64,000 bases of DNA from Candidatus Proximibacter danicus (GTDB lineage Bacteria > Pseudomonadota > Gammaproteobacteria > Burkholderiales > Rhodocyclaceae): assembly GCA_016710885.1 (NCBI GenBank), contig JADJUC010000008.1, positions 1 to 64,000 of the forward strand, in the 5' to 3' direction. The translations under genes were made by a program, and so were the position numbers. Within the stretch, counting starts at the first letter, position 1. Each line of letters starts with the position of its first letter. Below the pieces are notes generated by a model. That model made no database searches and had not been told where the DNA came from. It worked only from the letters and a program-made list of their open reading frames with translations. Below are positions 50,999-60,385 of this stretch, in pieces.

Positions 50999-52704
50999 TG
51001 GTCATCCTCCTTCACTGGGGTTTCAATCACCGGCTGGTAGTCCCCATCGCGTATGTCCTGCAACATCTGGTCAATATCGATGGTGGGAATCCGCAACATT
51101 CGCAAGGCAGTGGCACCGAGACGCAGGCTGGATTCGATCGCCTCGGGATAGGCATGGATTGCTCCGGCGTCGATGAGGGCCGAGCTGGTTTGGAGATCGC
51201 GGGCGCGTGCGATTATCGGCACGTGCGGGCAATGCAGGCGCAACGCGGCAACTGTCCGCAATGCAACGGGATGGCTGTCTACGGTCACGATGGCAAGGCT
51301 GGCGCGCTCCGCCCGGGCTGCTGCAAGGAGGTCAGCATCGGCGATGTCGCCATACAGCACGGTATGGCCGTCGGTCAGCCCTTGCTGTACCCGTGTCGGA
51401 TCCGTATCGAAGGCCACAAAGTCGACGCCGCTCGATTTCAGCAGTACCGCGATGGTGTGACCGACTCGGCCGTAGCCGCCGATCAGTACCTGAGGTGGCG
51501 GTAGCCCGGCAAGCCGGTCCGTCAGAGCCGGAGTATTGGCGACTGACATCGTTAGGCGGGTCGCAATTGCCTGGTTGTAACGGATCAGGAGTACGCCCGC
51601 TATCATCGAGAACAGGACGGAGGTCAGCACGATCTGGCCGACTTCCGGATCGATCACGTTCGATTCGAGCGCAATGGCAAGCAGGGCAAAGCCAAACTCG
51701 CCGCCTACCGCCAGGAGGAGAGCGGTTCGCCAGGATTCGAGGGTGTCGATGCCGCTGCGCCGCACGATCACGGCGACAACCACGACCTTGCTCAACAGCA
51801 GCAGCAAGGCGCCCAACAGGGCCCAGTGCCAGATGCGGGGTAACGTACTGGGATCGATCAGCATGCCGATGCCGACGAAAAACAAGCCAAGCAGCACATC
51901 GCGAAATGGACGGATGCTGGACTCCACCTGGTGGCGGAACTCGGTTTCACCGAGCATCATGCCCGCCAGAAAGGCGCCAAACGCGAGCGACAAGCCCAGA
52001 CTATTGGTCGTCCAGGCGGCTGCCAGCACCACCAGCAAGACCGTGAGGGTGAACAATTCGGCGGAACGCCGTTCGGTGACCAGGTGGAAAAGTGGTCGCA
52101 AGGCCCAGCGTGCGGCATAAAACACCAGGGTGAACGCCAGTACGGCCTTGGCCATGGCCCAGCCAAGCTCAGCGGCGAGCGCGTTCATGCCCGTGGCGGC
52201 GCCCAGCACCGGAATCAGGATCAGGAATGGCACGGCCGTGACATCCTGAAACACCGAAATGGCGAGGCCGAGCCGACCGTGAGGGGTAGCGTCTTCACCC
52301 TGCTCGGCAAGTTGCCGACCGATGATGGTGGAGGATGACTGAGCGAAGACGGCACCGATGACGAAGGCCACTGCGGGACTGAGGCCCGTCATCCACAGCA
52401 ATGTGGCTACGGCAGCGGTGGTCAGGGCGACCTGTGCGGTACCCAACCCAAGAATCTGATGACGCATCGCATGCAGTTGCGGCAGCGAATAGTTGAGCCC
52501 GATCGAGAACAGGAGGAAAACCACCCCGAATTCCGCGAGCACCTTGAATTCCGAGACATGCACGGTTGGCCCTGCGGTGTGGGGGCCAAGGATCAGGCCG
52601 ACGAGCAGGTAACCAAGGCTGGAGGGAATATGCAGCCGCTGGAAAGCGACCATCACCGTCACACTCACTGCCAACAGCAGGATGATTTGAACCAGATGAT
52701 CCAT
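50995..52704 (-). CDS. Kef-type monovalent cation:proton antiporter with TrkA-N domain
   Basis: 569 residues from ATG 52704 (MDHLVQIILLLAVSVT). Twelve or thirteen membrane helices of the CPA2 fold (FGVVFLLFSIGLNYSL, FGAFLAGMMLGETEFRHQVE, LLGLFFVGIGMLID), then a nucleotide-binding RCK/TrkA-N domain with GGYGRVGHTIAVLL. Potassium efflux in response to electrophiles or pH is the usual role. The frame is open to 53070, but that part is not family-like. First gene of a three-gene operon. Confidence 0.9.
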   Translation of the reverse strand: MDHLVQIILLLAVSVTVMVAFQRLHIPSSLGYLLVGLILGPHTAGPTVHVSEFKVLAEFGVVFLLFSIGLNYSLPQLHAMRHQILGLGTAQVALTTAAVATLLWMTGLSPAVAFVIGAVFAQSSSTIIGRQLAEQGEDATPHGRLGLAISVFQDVTAVPFLILIPVLGAATGMNALAAELGWAMAKAVLAFTLVFYAARWALRPLFHLVTERRSAELFTLTVLLVVLAAAWTTNSLGLSLAFGAFLAGMMLGETEFRHQVESSIRPFRDVLLGLFFVGIGMLIDPSTLPRIWHWALLGALLLLLSKVVVVAVIVRRSGIDTLESWRTALLLAVGGEFGFALLAIALESNVIDPEVGQIVLTSVLFSMIAGVLLIRYNQAIATRLTMSVANTPALTDRLAGLPPPQVLIGGYGRVGHTIAVLLKSSGVDFVAFDTDPTRVQQGLTDGHTVLYGDIADADLLAAARAERASLAIVTVDSHPVALRTVAALRLHCPHVPIIARARDLQTSSALIDAGAIHAYPEAIESSLRLGATALRMLRIPTIDIDQMLQDIRDGDYQPVIETPVKEDDQ

Positions 52705-53174
52705 GCGACCTAGGTGCTCCTGATTAATAGTGGTGGGTGCCTCGTTGCAGTGACTCATGATGCTGTCGTGGTTCCTTATGGCAGTGCGGGCCGTAAAACG
52801 TAGATGACGGCAAAACGCTACAGTTACGAGGTGGTTGATGGTGCCAAGGCAAATATTGGCAACGCCAACGAATTCCACGGGCGGCAACATCACCCCTTCA
52901 CCCGTGAAATGGGGTTGGCGCAGAAAATCCCGGTTTAAACCCTTGAACAAGGGAACGAAACCTTGGGGGCAAGTTAATCGCCGAGTGGTGAGGCCCAGAA
53001 GTGGGGTTGGCATGTGTCGATCCTCGTGCGGCGGCCCGACCGACACTAATACCTGTCTAAACCGGGTCAAATAGATTTAGACACCCGGACCGATGATAAC
53101 TTATAGTCAGGGACCAAAAAAGCCAAGTTCGGCGATAGGAAGCAGTCTCTGATCGTGCTGGGTGACGTAACCAA
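52705..53174. other. 470-base divergent intergenic region
   Basis: No convincing gene. It contains the promoters of the kefB operon and of the small exported protein. A perfect 8-bp inverted repeat, TGTCTAAA (53054-53061) and TTTAGACA (53076-53083), sits in it and could be an operator. Confidence 0.45.
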
Positions 53175-53576
53175 ATGAACAACACAATGTATTGGGAAAT
53201 TCGAGCGGCGCCACTTATTGGCGCATTCCGCTTGGTCATCGTAGGACTGGTGATCACCATTGCGAGTTTCGGACATGCTCGTGCCCAAACTAATGCCGGT
53301 TGGCAGTTTATCGGGCAGGCCGGTGCTGCCAAGGTGGTAACACTCGACAGGCAATCTAAAGTCAGCCTGGACGCAAGGGTTTGGACTGCACTGAGGTCTA
53401 TTTGTCCCGGTTCGTTCTGTCATGCTCAGTTTTTCTGGGACGATGAGTACGCGACGAAAAAGGATTTGCCAGCGAGGGAGTTATCCAATCACGCCATCCT
53501 TGTTTACTCGACGAACAGTGGTTTTCAATGGAATTGTGCGTTTCGCCCTTTCGCGGACAACTGCTTCAAGAAATAG
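53175..53576 (+). CDS. Small exported hypothetical protein
   Basis: 133 residues. A hydrophobic segment (LVIVGLVITIASFG) ends in the cleavage-like site HARA-Q near residue 38, leaving a mature protein of about 95 residues with four cysteines (CPGSFCH, then two near the C-terminus in WNCAFRPFADNC), probably disulphide-bonded in the periplasm. No family recognised. It lies 43 bases before the second Kef-type gene. Base composition here (about 50 percent GC) is lower than in the core genes. Confidence 0.65.
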   Translation: MNNTMYWEIRAAPLIGAFRLVIVGLVITIASFGHARAQTNAGWQFIGQAGAAKVVTLDRQSKVSLDARVWTALRSICPGSFCHAQFFWDDEYATKKDLPARELSNHAILVYSTNSGFQWNCAFRPFADNCFKK

Positions 53577-53619
53577 ACTGTCGATGAAATTTCTCTCCCT
53601 CTAAGGCGAATATCAGGCG

Positions 53620-55342
53620 ATGGAAGGCAGCATGCTTCTGGCAGTGATTGCCTTGCTCACAGCCGCCCAGGTATTGGTTTTCCTAGCTCAGTACATCAAG
53701 GTCCCTTCGCTACTGGCGTACCTTCTGGTTGGGATCGCGCTGGGTCCGCACGGCCTGAAACTGCTCTCGAACACTGAAGAAGTTGTTTCGCTTGCCGAGT
53801 TCGGTGTTGTTTTCCTTATGTTCTCCATCGGCCTTGAGTTCAGTGTCAGCCGTCTGCGCGCAATGCAATCGACCGTATTTGGCTTTGGTGGAGCCCAGGT
53901 CGGAATCACTGCCGTAGGAACCATCCTGGCTTCGGTGATTTGGTATGGGCAGCGCTGGGAGGTGGGGTTGGTGGTTGGCCTCGCAGTGGCAATGTCTTCG
54001 ACTGCCATTGTGGCACGCATGCTTTCTGAGCGATTCGAGCTTCACTCCAGGTCGGGACGGCAAACGATGGGTGTGCTCCTTTTTCAGGACATTGCCGTTG
54101 TTCCTTGCCTCATCCTGTTTCCCGCGCTAGCCAAGCCCCCAGGCCGATTTCGCTTCGGGCCTTGGATTGGCCTTGATGCAAATGGTGATCGTCTTGGTGG
54201 TCTTGATTGGCTTGGGAAAGCGGCCAATGAGGGCGCTACTAGATGTCGTTGCTCATCGTCGATCAGAAGAACTGTTTGTTCTGACTACATTGTGGGTGGT
54301 TCTCGCGCTTGGATACGCAACCCATGCGGCAGGATTGTCCATGGCCCTCGGCGCCTTTATCAGCGGCATGCTGATTTCGGAGACCATGTATCGCCATCAG
54401 GTTGAAGCGGATGTTCGCCCCTTCAAGGACATCCTGCTGGGTTTGTTTTTCGTGACCATTGGAATGATGCTGGATGTCGTTTATGTCGTCACGCATCTTC
54501 CTGCGCTGCTCCTGGCGGTCTTGTTGCTGGTTGGCGGTAAGGGCTTGGTTGTTCTCGTGGTTGCCAAAGTTGCTCATAGCCCCCGCGAGGTCAGTATGCG
54601 TACAGCGGCGCAACTGGCTCAAGGGGGTGAGTTCGGCTTGGTCTTGATACAGCTTGCCTTCGCATTGCATCTGGTTAAGCAGGATGTCTTTCAGCTGACA
54701 TTGTCCGCGATACTCGTATCCATGTTCATTGCTCCGTTCCTGATTGCCTGGGTAGTAGACAGGACCGGGGAACGGACTCGAAATGACTGGGGCCAGAAAG
54801 CAAAAGACATTCACAGCATTGCCGTGGGTTCTTTCGGTAAAGAAAACCATGTAATCCTTTGCGGATACGGAAGGACCGGGGAGCAAATCGGCCGTTTTCT
54901 TGCAGATGAAAACATTCCTTTCGTCGCGATCGACCTTAACCCGGCAGCCATTAAGCAAACGCCACCTGTAGGTGGGGTACTCGTGTTCGGAAACCCCGCC
55001 AAGCTGGAAGTGTTGAAAGCTGCAGGTCTCGGGCGATGCCAAGCAGTTATCGTGGCATACCATGATGTCCATTCTGCTGAGCGAGTGCTTCAGTTGGTTC
55101 GCCAAGAACGAAAAAATATTCCGGTGGTAGTGCGCGCCGCCGACGATACGACTGTCGAGAAATTGAAACGAGCTGGCGCTACTGAAGTGATTCCCGAGGT
55201 CATCGAAGGGGGGCTGATGATTGCGGCAGAGGCATTAGTCCAGTGTGGAATTCCCGTCGACAAGGCTATGGCCAAGGTGCGGAGTGCCCGAGCTCAACGG
55301 TATTCGTCCCTCAAACAGTATTACGAGGAGTCACCCAAATAG
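53620..55342 (+). pseudogene. Second Kef-type cation:proton antiporter, apparent 1-base frameshift
   Basis: CPA2-fold antiporter (FGVVFLMFSIGLEFSVSRLRAMQ, VAMSSTAIVARMLSERFELHS, ALGAFISGMLISETMYRHQVE) with a C-terminal TrkA-N domain (ILCGYGRTGEQIGRFL). The first frame loses homology after PALAKP at about 54136-54140, where an extra C in CCCCC occurs. The next frame continues QADFASGLGLALMQMVI and runs to the stop at 55342. Restored length is about 573 residues. An ATG at 53632 with GGAAGG before it is an alternative start. Not an orthologue-level duplicate of the first Kef protein; they share only the family fold. Composition is more AT-rich than core genes. Confidence 0.9.
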
Positions 55343-55567
55343 CACTTGTTCTTTAGGAAGCGCATTCATTCATGTCACAGTTCCATTCTCCCGGAACTTG
55401 CGATGCGATTGTGAGCTGAACGGCCGATTACCGGCACATTGCCGCCCGATATAGATCGCAGGCCCACGGTCGGCTCAGGCCGAGTTGCTGCCCGTTGTCA
55501 CTGTCATGAGTCCGATGATCCCGCAAGGGGCTGGCACCAGTCGCCGGGCGACGCAAGCCGAGCGGCC
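55343..55567. other. Intergenic, nothing recognised
   Basis: 225 bases between two convergent genes; no hairpin with a T run and no conserved frame seen. Confidence 0.4.
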
Positions 55568-55846
55568 CTAATGCCCGTGAGCGCGCTTGTTATGGGGTTT
55601 TACGATAACTGCTTCGGGCTCAGGCGGTGGATGGCGAATCACGACCACGGATTCTTCCAGCTCGAACCAGAATTCACCATGAGGGCCGTCGAGGCTGCCC
55701 GTAATCAGCTGAACCAGTCCATCCACCGAATTAACCTGCGTGATCGTTTCCCAAGTATCGGTTGGGTGTTTGCTGGTGCCGAGGCCGTTGTAAATAATGT
55801 CGCCGATCCTGATTTCGCCAGCGGCAACGGTGATCCTTGTGGTCAT
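55568..55846 (-). CDS. Hypothetical protein, 92 residues
   Basis: Starts at an ATG with AGGAGA about 10 bases upstream. Soluble, beta-rich looking (ITVAAGEIRIGDIIYNGLGT), with Glu/Trp-rich middle (WFELEESVVVIRH) and a Pro- and His-rich tail ending in KRAHGH. No family recognised. Divergent from the RpfE-type gene, and 196 bases away. Confidence 0.6.
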   Translation of the reverse strand: MTTRITVAAGEIRIGDIIYNGLGTSKHPTDTWETITQVNSVDGLVQLITGSLDGPHGEFWFELEESVVVIRHPPPEPEAVIVKPHNKRAHGH

Positions 55847-56042
55847 GGCTGATTTTCTCCTGAATCGTCCGCTGCCCGGCTGCGGGCCTTGTTTGGATCA
55901 TGCACCGTTCCGGTAGAAAAAGGGGCCAACCCCGGCCACTACCGGCAACTCCCCGGCAACCAACGGGTCGCGGCAAGCTTACGAAGTAAGGTACACTTTT
56001 CACCCTTCGCCTCCTCTCCCTGCCCCACCGGATTAACGGCCC

Positions 56043-57089
56043 ATGCGCCTCACCCTGCTGATTCCCGAACTGATCTGGCCCGAGCCCGGCGATACCGCTG
56101 CGCTGGGCGACCTGCCCTGCCCGGCGCTGGCCACCCTGCTGGCGCGCGCCAGTTTCTCGCGACCGAGTACGGCCGGCACCACCTTCGATGCCACCATTGC
56201 CGAAAGCTTCGGCCTTGACCCGTTTGCTCCCTATGCCGCGCTGCGCCTGCTTGGCGAAGAGATCAGCGGCGTTGTGCCGGGCGATCACCACTGGGCCTGT
56301 GCCGACCCGGTGCACCTGCGCTTCCACCAGGAGCGGCTGATCCTTGCCGACGGTGCCACCATCGCTGTCAGCGCCGAGGAAGCCGTGCAACTCACCGCCA
56401 CGCTGAACCAGTATTTCGCCGATATCGGCGAGTTCCACGCCGCTGCACCTGACCGCTGGTACTTGCGGCTGGCGGTGAAGACCGATTTTCAGACACCGCC
56501 GCTGTCAGCCATGGCCGGCCGCCGCGTTGAACAACTGCTGCCCGAAGAGGCCGGCACCGCCTGGCTGCGCAAGCTGCTCAACGAAGCCCAGATGCTGCTG
56601 CACAGCCAGGCCAGCAACGAGGCGCGCACCGACGCAGGCCAGCTGGCCATCAACAGCCTGTGGCTGTGGGGGCCGGGGCAACTGCCGCAAGGGTTGAAGA
56701 CGGAATTCGACAGCGTCTGGGCCAGCCACCCGCTGGCCCGTGGCCTGGCCCGCTGCGCCGGCATCGCCTGCCACGACACGCCGGCTTCGCTCGACGCGCT
56801 GCTGTCACAAGCAAACACCGACAACCCGCTGGTGGTCATCGACGACCTGCTGGCTGCCGTGCAGTACGAGGATGCCGACGCCTGGCGTAAAGGCATGATC
56901 ACGCTGGAAGCGAACTGGTTTGCGCCGCTGCTGGCGGCGGTTCGCGCTGGCAAGCTGACGCTGGGCCTGCGCGCCAGCACCATCTACGGCGCGCTTTCCT
57001 GGCAGGCCAGCCGCAGCGACGTATGGCGCCTGTGGAAACGGCCGCAGCCGCTCAAGACACTGGCAACGTCGTTGGCAGAACACGCATGA
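56043..57089 (+). CDS. RpfE-type / phosphoglycerate mutase-like protein
   Basis: 348 residues beginning MRLTLLIPELIWPEPGD. From memory this matches proteins annotated as regulatory protein RpfE type or as archaeal-type phosphoglycerate mutase-like, found next to recJ in Xanthomonas and betaproteobacteria. No catalytic metal-binding motif of true phosphoglycerate mutase is evident, so function is unknown. Its TGA overlaps the recJ ATG (ATGA), so the two are coupled. Confidence 0.7.
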   Translation: MRLTLLIPELIWPEPGDTAALGDLPCPALATLLARASFSRPSTAGTTFDATIAESFGLDPFAPYAALRLLGEEISGVVPGDHHWACADPVHLRFHQERLILADGATIAVSAEEAVQLTATLNQYFADIGEFHAAAPDRWYLRLAVKTDFQTPPLSAMAGRRVEQLLPEEAGTAWLRKLLNEAQMLLHSQASNEARTDAGQLAINSLWLWGPGQLPQGLKTEFDSVWASHPLARGLARCAGIACHDTPASLDALLSQANTDNPLVVIDDLLAAVQYEDADAWRKGMITLEANWFAPLLAAVRAGKLTLGLRASTIYGALSWQASRSDVWRLWKRPQPLKTLATSLAEHA

Positions 57090-58806
57090 CCCGCATCATC
57101 CCCCGCGAAGTCCCGCCGCGCCGCAGCTGGCAACTCGAACAGCAAGGCCTGCACCCGCTGCTGGCGCGCATCTACGCCACGCGTGGCATCGAGAGCGCCG
57201 ACGAGCTGAACTACGAGCTCAAGTCGCTGCTGCCGCCGGCCAGCCTGACGCATGCGGCCGACGCCGCCGTGTTGCTGGCCGACGCCATTGAGGCCGAGGC
57301 CAACATCGTCATCGTCGCCGACTATGACTGCGACGGCGCCACCGCCTGCGCCGTCGGCCTGCGCGCACTGCGCGCCTTTGGCGCCACCGTGAACTATCTG
57401 GTGCCGGACCGCTTCGTGCACGGCTACGGCCTGTCGCCGTCGGTGGTCGATCTGGCAGCCACCATGTCGCCGGACCTGATCGTCACCGTCGACAACGGCA
57501 TCGCCAGCATCGAAGGCGTGGCCCGCGCCGCCGAACTCGGCATTGCCGTGCTGGTCACCGACCACCACCTGCCGGGCGACTCACTACCCGCGGCCGAGTG
57601 CATCGTTAACCCGAACCAGCCGGGCTGCGACTTCCCGTCGAAATGCATTGCCGGCGTCGGCGTCATGTTCTACGTCATGCTGGCGCTGCGCGCCGAACTG
57701 CGCGAACGCGGCTGGTTTGCCGAAGGCTCCGGACATCCGGAATTCAACCTCGCCACCCTGCTCGACCTGGTGGCACTCGGCACCGTCGCCGACGTCGTCA
57801 AGCTCGACCGAAACAACCGCATTCTGGTCAGCCAGGGCCTCAAGCGCATGCGCGAAGGCAAGCTGACGCCGGGCATCGCCGCCCTCTTCCGCGCCGCCGG
57901 CCGCGATCCGATGAAGGCCTCCGGCTTCGACCTCGGCTTCATGCTCGGCCCGCGCCTCAACGCCGCTGGGCGTCTTTCGGACATGGCGCTGGGCATCGAA
58001 TGCCTCACCACCGACGACCCGGCCCGCGCGCTGAACATTGCCCAGCAGCTCGATGCGCTGAACCGCGAACGCCGTGAGATCGACGCAGGTATGCAGGAGC
58101 AGGCCTTGGCGCTGGTCGAGAGCATTGATGTCGCAGACACCGCTGGCATCGCGCTGTTCGACGCCAGCTGGCATCAGGGCGTAGTCGGCATCGTCGCCTC
58201 GCGCATCAAGGAAAAGCTGCACCGGCCGGTGTTCGCCTTTGCTCGCGCTGACGAAACTGGCGGCCAGCTGCGTGGCTCGGGCCGCTCGATCCCCGGCCTG
58301 CACCTGCGCGATGCGCTCGATCTGGTCTCGAAACGGGCGCCGGGCCTGCTCAAGAAATTCGGCGGCCACGCGGCGGCGGCCGGCGTCACCATCGACGAAG
58401 CCGACTTCCCGCGCTTCCGCGATCTGTTTGCCGAAGTTGCCGGCGAACTACTGGCCGAGGACGACCTGACGCGCAGCCTGCACACCGACGGCAGCCTCGA
58501 AAGCGCCTATTTTTCGCTGGAAACCGCACGCCTGCTGGAAGAACAGATCTGGGGCAAGGCTTTCCCGCGCCGCTGTTCGAGGGCCGCTTCAAGGTCGAGT
58601 CGCAGCGCGTGCTCAAGGAAAAGCACCTCAAGCTGCGGCTGCGCCTGGGTGAGCTGCGCTTCGACGCCATCCAGTTCAACTTCAGCACCACGCCCGGCCA
58701 CGAGGTGCATGCCGCCTACCGCCTCAGCATCAATGAATACAACGGCGTGCAGAGCGTGCAGTTGATGATCGAGCACCTGCAGAACGTGCAGCAAATCAAG
58801 GCTTGA
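57086..58806 (+). pseudogene. recJ: Single-strand exonuclease RecJ, apparent 1-base frameshift near the end
   Basis: 5'-3' exonuclease on single-stranded DNA used in recombination and mismatch repair. DHH-family motifs ADYDCDGATA, VTVDNGI and VTDHHLPGD are intact, as is the DHHA1 region GSGRSIPGLHLRDAL and GGHAAAAGVT. After EEQIWG (about 58552) the literal frame becomes Arg/Ser-rich and stops at 58765. The neighbouring frame gives GFPAPLFEGRFKVESQ ... QNVQQIKA to 58806. One base missing from the run GGGG at 58551-58554 explains it. Restored length is 573, the usual size. It ends 11 bases inside the convergent MocR gene. Confidence 0.94.
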
Positions 58807-60280
58807 GCACCTTGAACACGTTTGCAAGGTCTTCTACCGCCGCCTTCATTTCATCTGGCGTGTAAGCCGCAAATCCCATGAGGAAACCGGCTCTCTGCTC
58901 GCTCGATGCATGCAGTGCCGTCAGCCCGAGAAGCTCGATCCCGGCTTGTCGCGCCGATTCGACAACCTTGCGTTCCGGCAGGTCTCCGGTGAGGAGGCAA
59001 GGCATCTGCAGCCCGCCCACCGGCACCCTGGGTTCGACATCGTCACTCAGGTGCGTGCGTACAAGCCGCACCAGCACATCGAGCCGACCGGCGTAGACGC
59101 CCCGCATGGCGCGAACGTAGGCGCCGAAATGCCCTGCGTCGATGAAGCGCGCCAAGGTCAGCTGGGGAATCGATGCGCTATGCCCGTCCAATAAGGTCCG
59201 CGCCACCGTCATCGGTGCCACGAGCTGCGGCGGCAGGACCATGTAGCCGATGCGCAGCCCGGGAAACAGGGACTTGGTGAAGGTGCCGATATAGATCGTC
59301 CGGTCGTACGCATCGAGCCCTTGTATGCAGGCCGTGGGCTTCCCGGCATAGTGGAACTCGCTGTCGTAATCGTCTTCGATGATCCAGGCTTGATGCTGTC
59401 GCGCCCATTCGATGACCGCGAGCCGCCGATCCAGCGCCAGGGTCGCACCGGTCGGGAACTGATGCGAAGGCGTCAGAAAGACCGCCTTGGCCGATGACGC
59501 GGCATCGTGCAGGCAATCCACTCTCATACCCTCGGCATCGAGAGGAACGGGGACGCATTCCAGACCGGCGGCGCCGAATGCCTTGCGCACCCCGACGTAC
59601 ACCGGATCTTCGATGAAGATCCGGTCACCGGCATCGAGCAGCACGGTAGCGCACAGCGTCATCGCCTGCTGCGAGCTGGTCAGCACCAGAACACGCTCTG
59701 GCGTGGCACGAGCCCCCCGTTCCAGATTGATGTAGTCGGCAATGGCACGCCGCAACGGCGCCATTCCCTGTGGGTGGCTATGGGCCAGGGCTTTGGTCCC
59801 GTACTCCTTCAGTACCTGGCGCTGCAACCGCTCCCAGATTTGCAGCGGAAAGCTGCGCGTTTCCGGAACACCCGGCTCGAACGGACGCGGTGCCAGAGAC
59901 TCACCCACTCCACCGCCCTGAACCATGGCCGCACCACGCTGGCTGAGACGGACCTGCTGCGGCGAGAAGCCGGAACACTGCCGCGCACTGCGTTTTGGCA
60001 AATGCTGCACCCGCTCCGAGACAACGCTGCCGCTGCCCACACGTCGTTCGATGAATCCTTCTGCATGCAACTGGCTGTAGGCCGACTCGACCGTATCGCG
60101 CGAAACGCCCAGAGAAAGTGCCAACCCGCGCGATGCCGGCAGCGGCTTGCCTGCTTCAAGGGCGCCATCGAGGATCAGCTGCCGGATGGCGCGCTGGATT
60201 CGCGCATGCAGCGGGAAGCTGCTGTAAGCAGGATCGCTCAGCCAGGTCTTTACCGATTCGAGTTGAGCATGCTTGAACAA
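58796..60280 (-). CDS. MocR/GabR-type regulator (GntR winged helix fused to aminotransferase fold)
   Basis: 494 residues. Residues about 20-85 are a GntR winged helix (PASRGLALSLGVSRDTVESAY), and the rest is a class I aminotransferase fold with the PLP lysine in GTFTKSLFPGLRIGY. Such proteins use PLP or an amino-PLP adduct as effector and often control the divergent gene. Here the divergent gene is a BenE-type transporter followed by glyA, so these are the likely targets. PdxR-like control of vitamin B6 genes is an alternative; no pdx genes are near. Confidence 0.9.
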   Translation of the reverse strand: MFKHAQLESVKTWLSDPAYSSFPLHARIQRAIRQLILDGALEAGKPLPASRGLALSLGVSRDTVESAYSQLHAEGFIERRVGSGSVVSERVQHLPKRSARQCSGFSPQQVRLSQRGAAMVQGGGVGESLAPRPFEPGVPETRSFPLQIWERLQRQVLKEYGTKALAHSHPQGMAPLRRAIADYINLERGARATPERVLVLTSSQQAMTLCATVLLDAGDRIFIEDPVYVGVRKAFGAAGLECVPVPLDAEGMRVDCLHDAASSAKAVFLTPSHQFPTGATLALDRRLAVIEWARQHQAWIIEDDYDSEFHYAGKPTACIQGLDAYDRTIYIGTFTKSLFPGLRIGYMVLPPQLVAPMTVARTLLDGHSASIPQLTLARFIDAGHFGAYVRAMRGVYAGRLDVLVRLVRTHLSDDVEPRVPVGGLQMPCLLTGDLPERKVVESARQAGIELLGLTALHASSEQRAGFLMGFAAYTPDEMKAAVEDLANVFKVLKP

Positions 60281-60385
60281 TTGGTCTGCCTTTAATCAAT
60301 TAATTGGCTGGGCGCAACGTGCCATTTTAAAGCTATAAAACTAGCGTGCAAGTCTGATCAAACCTTATCGTCAGGAACGCAGCTC
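60281..60385. promoter_or_regulatory. Divergent MocR / transporter promoter region
   Basis: 105 bases. An AT-rich palindromic stretch TTAATCAATTAATTGG lies near 60294 and a -10-like TATAAA near 60335 on the plus strand. MocR operators are often here; the sites cannot be defined from one sequence. Confidence 0.4.

Noticed and set aside
52705..53070. N-terminal extension of the first Kef frame
   Set aside because: No family similarity; the family-type N-terminus starts at 52704.
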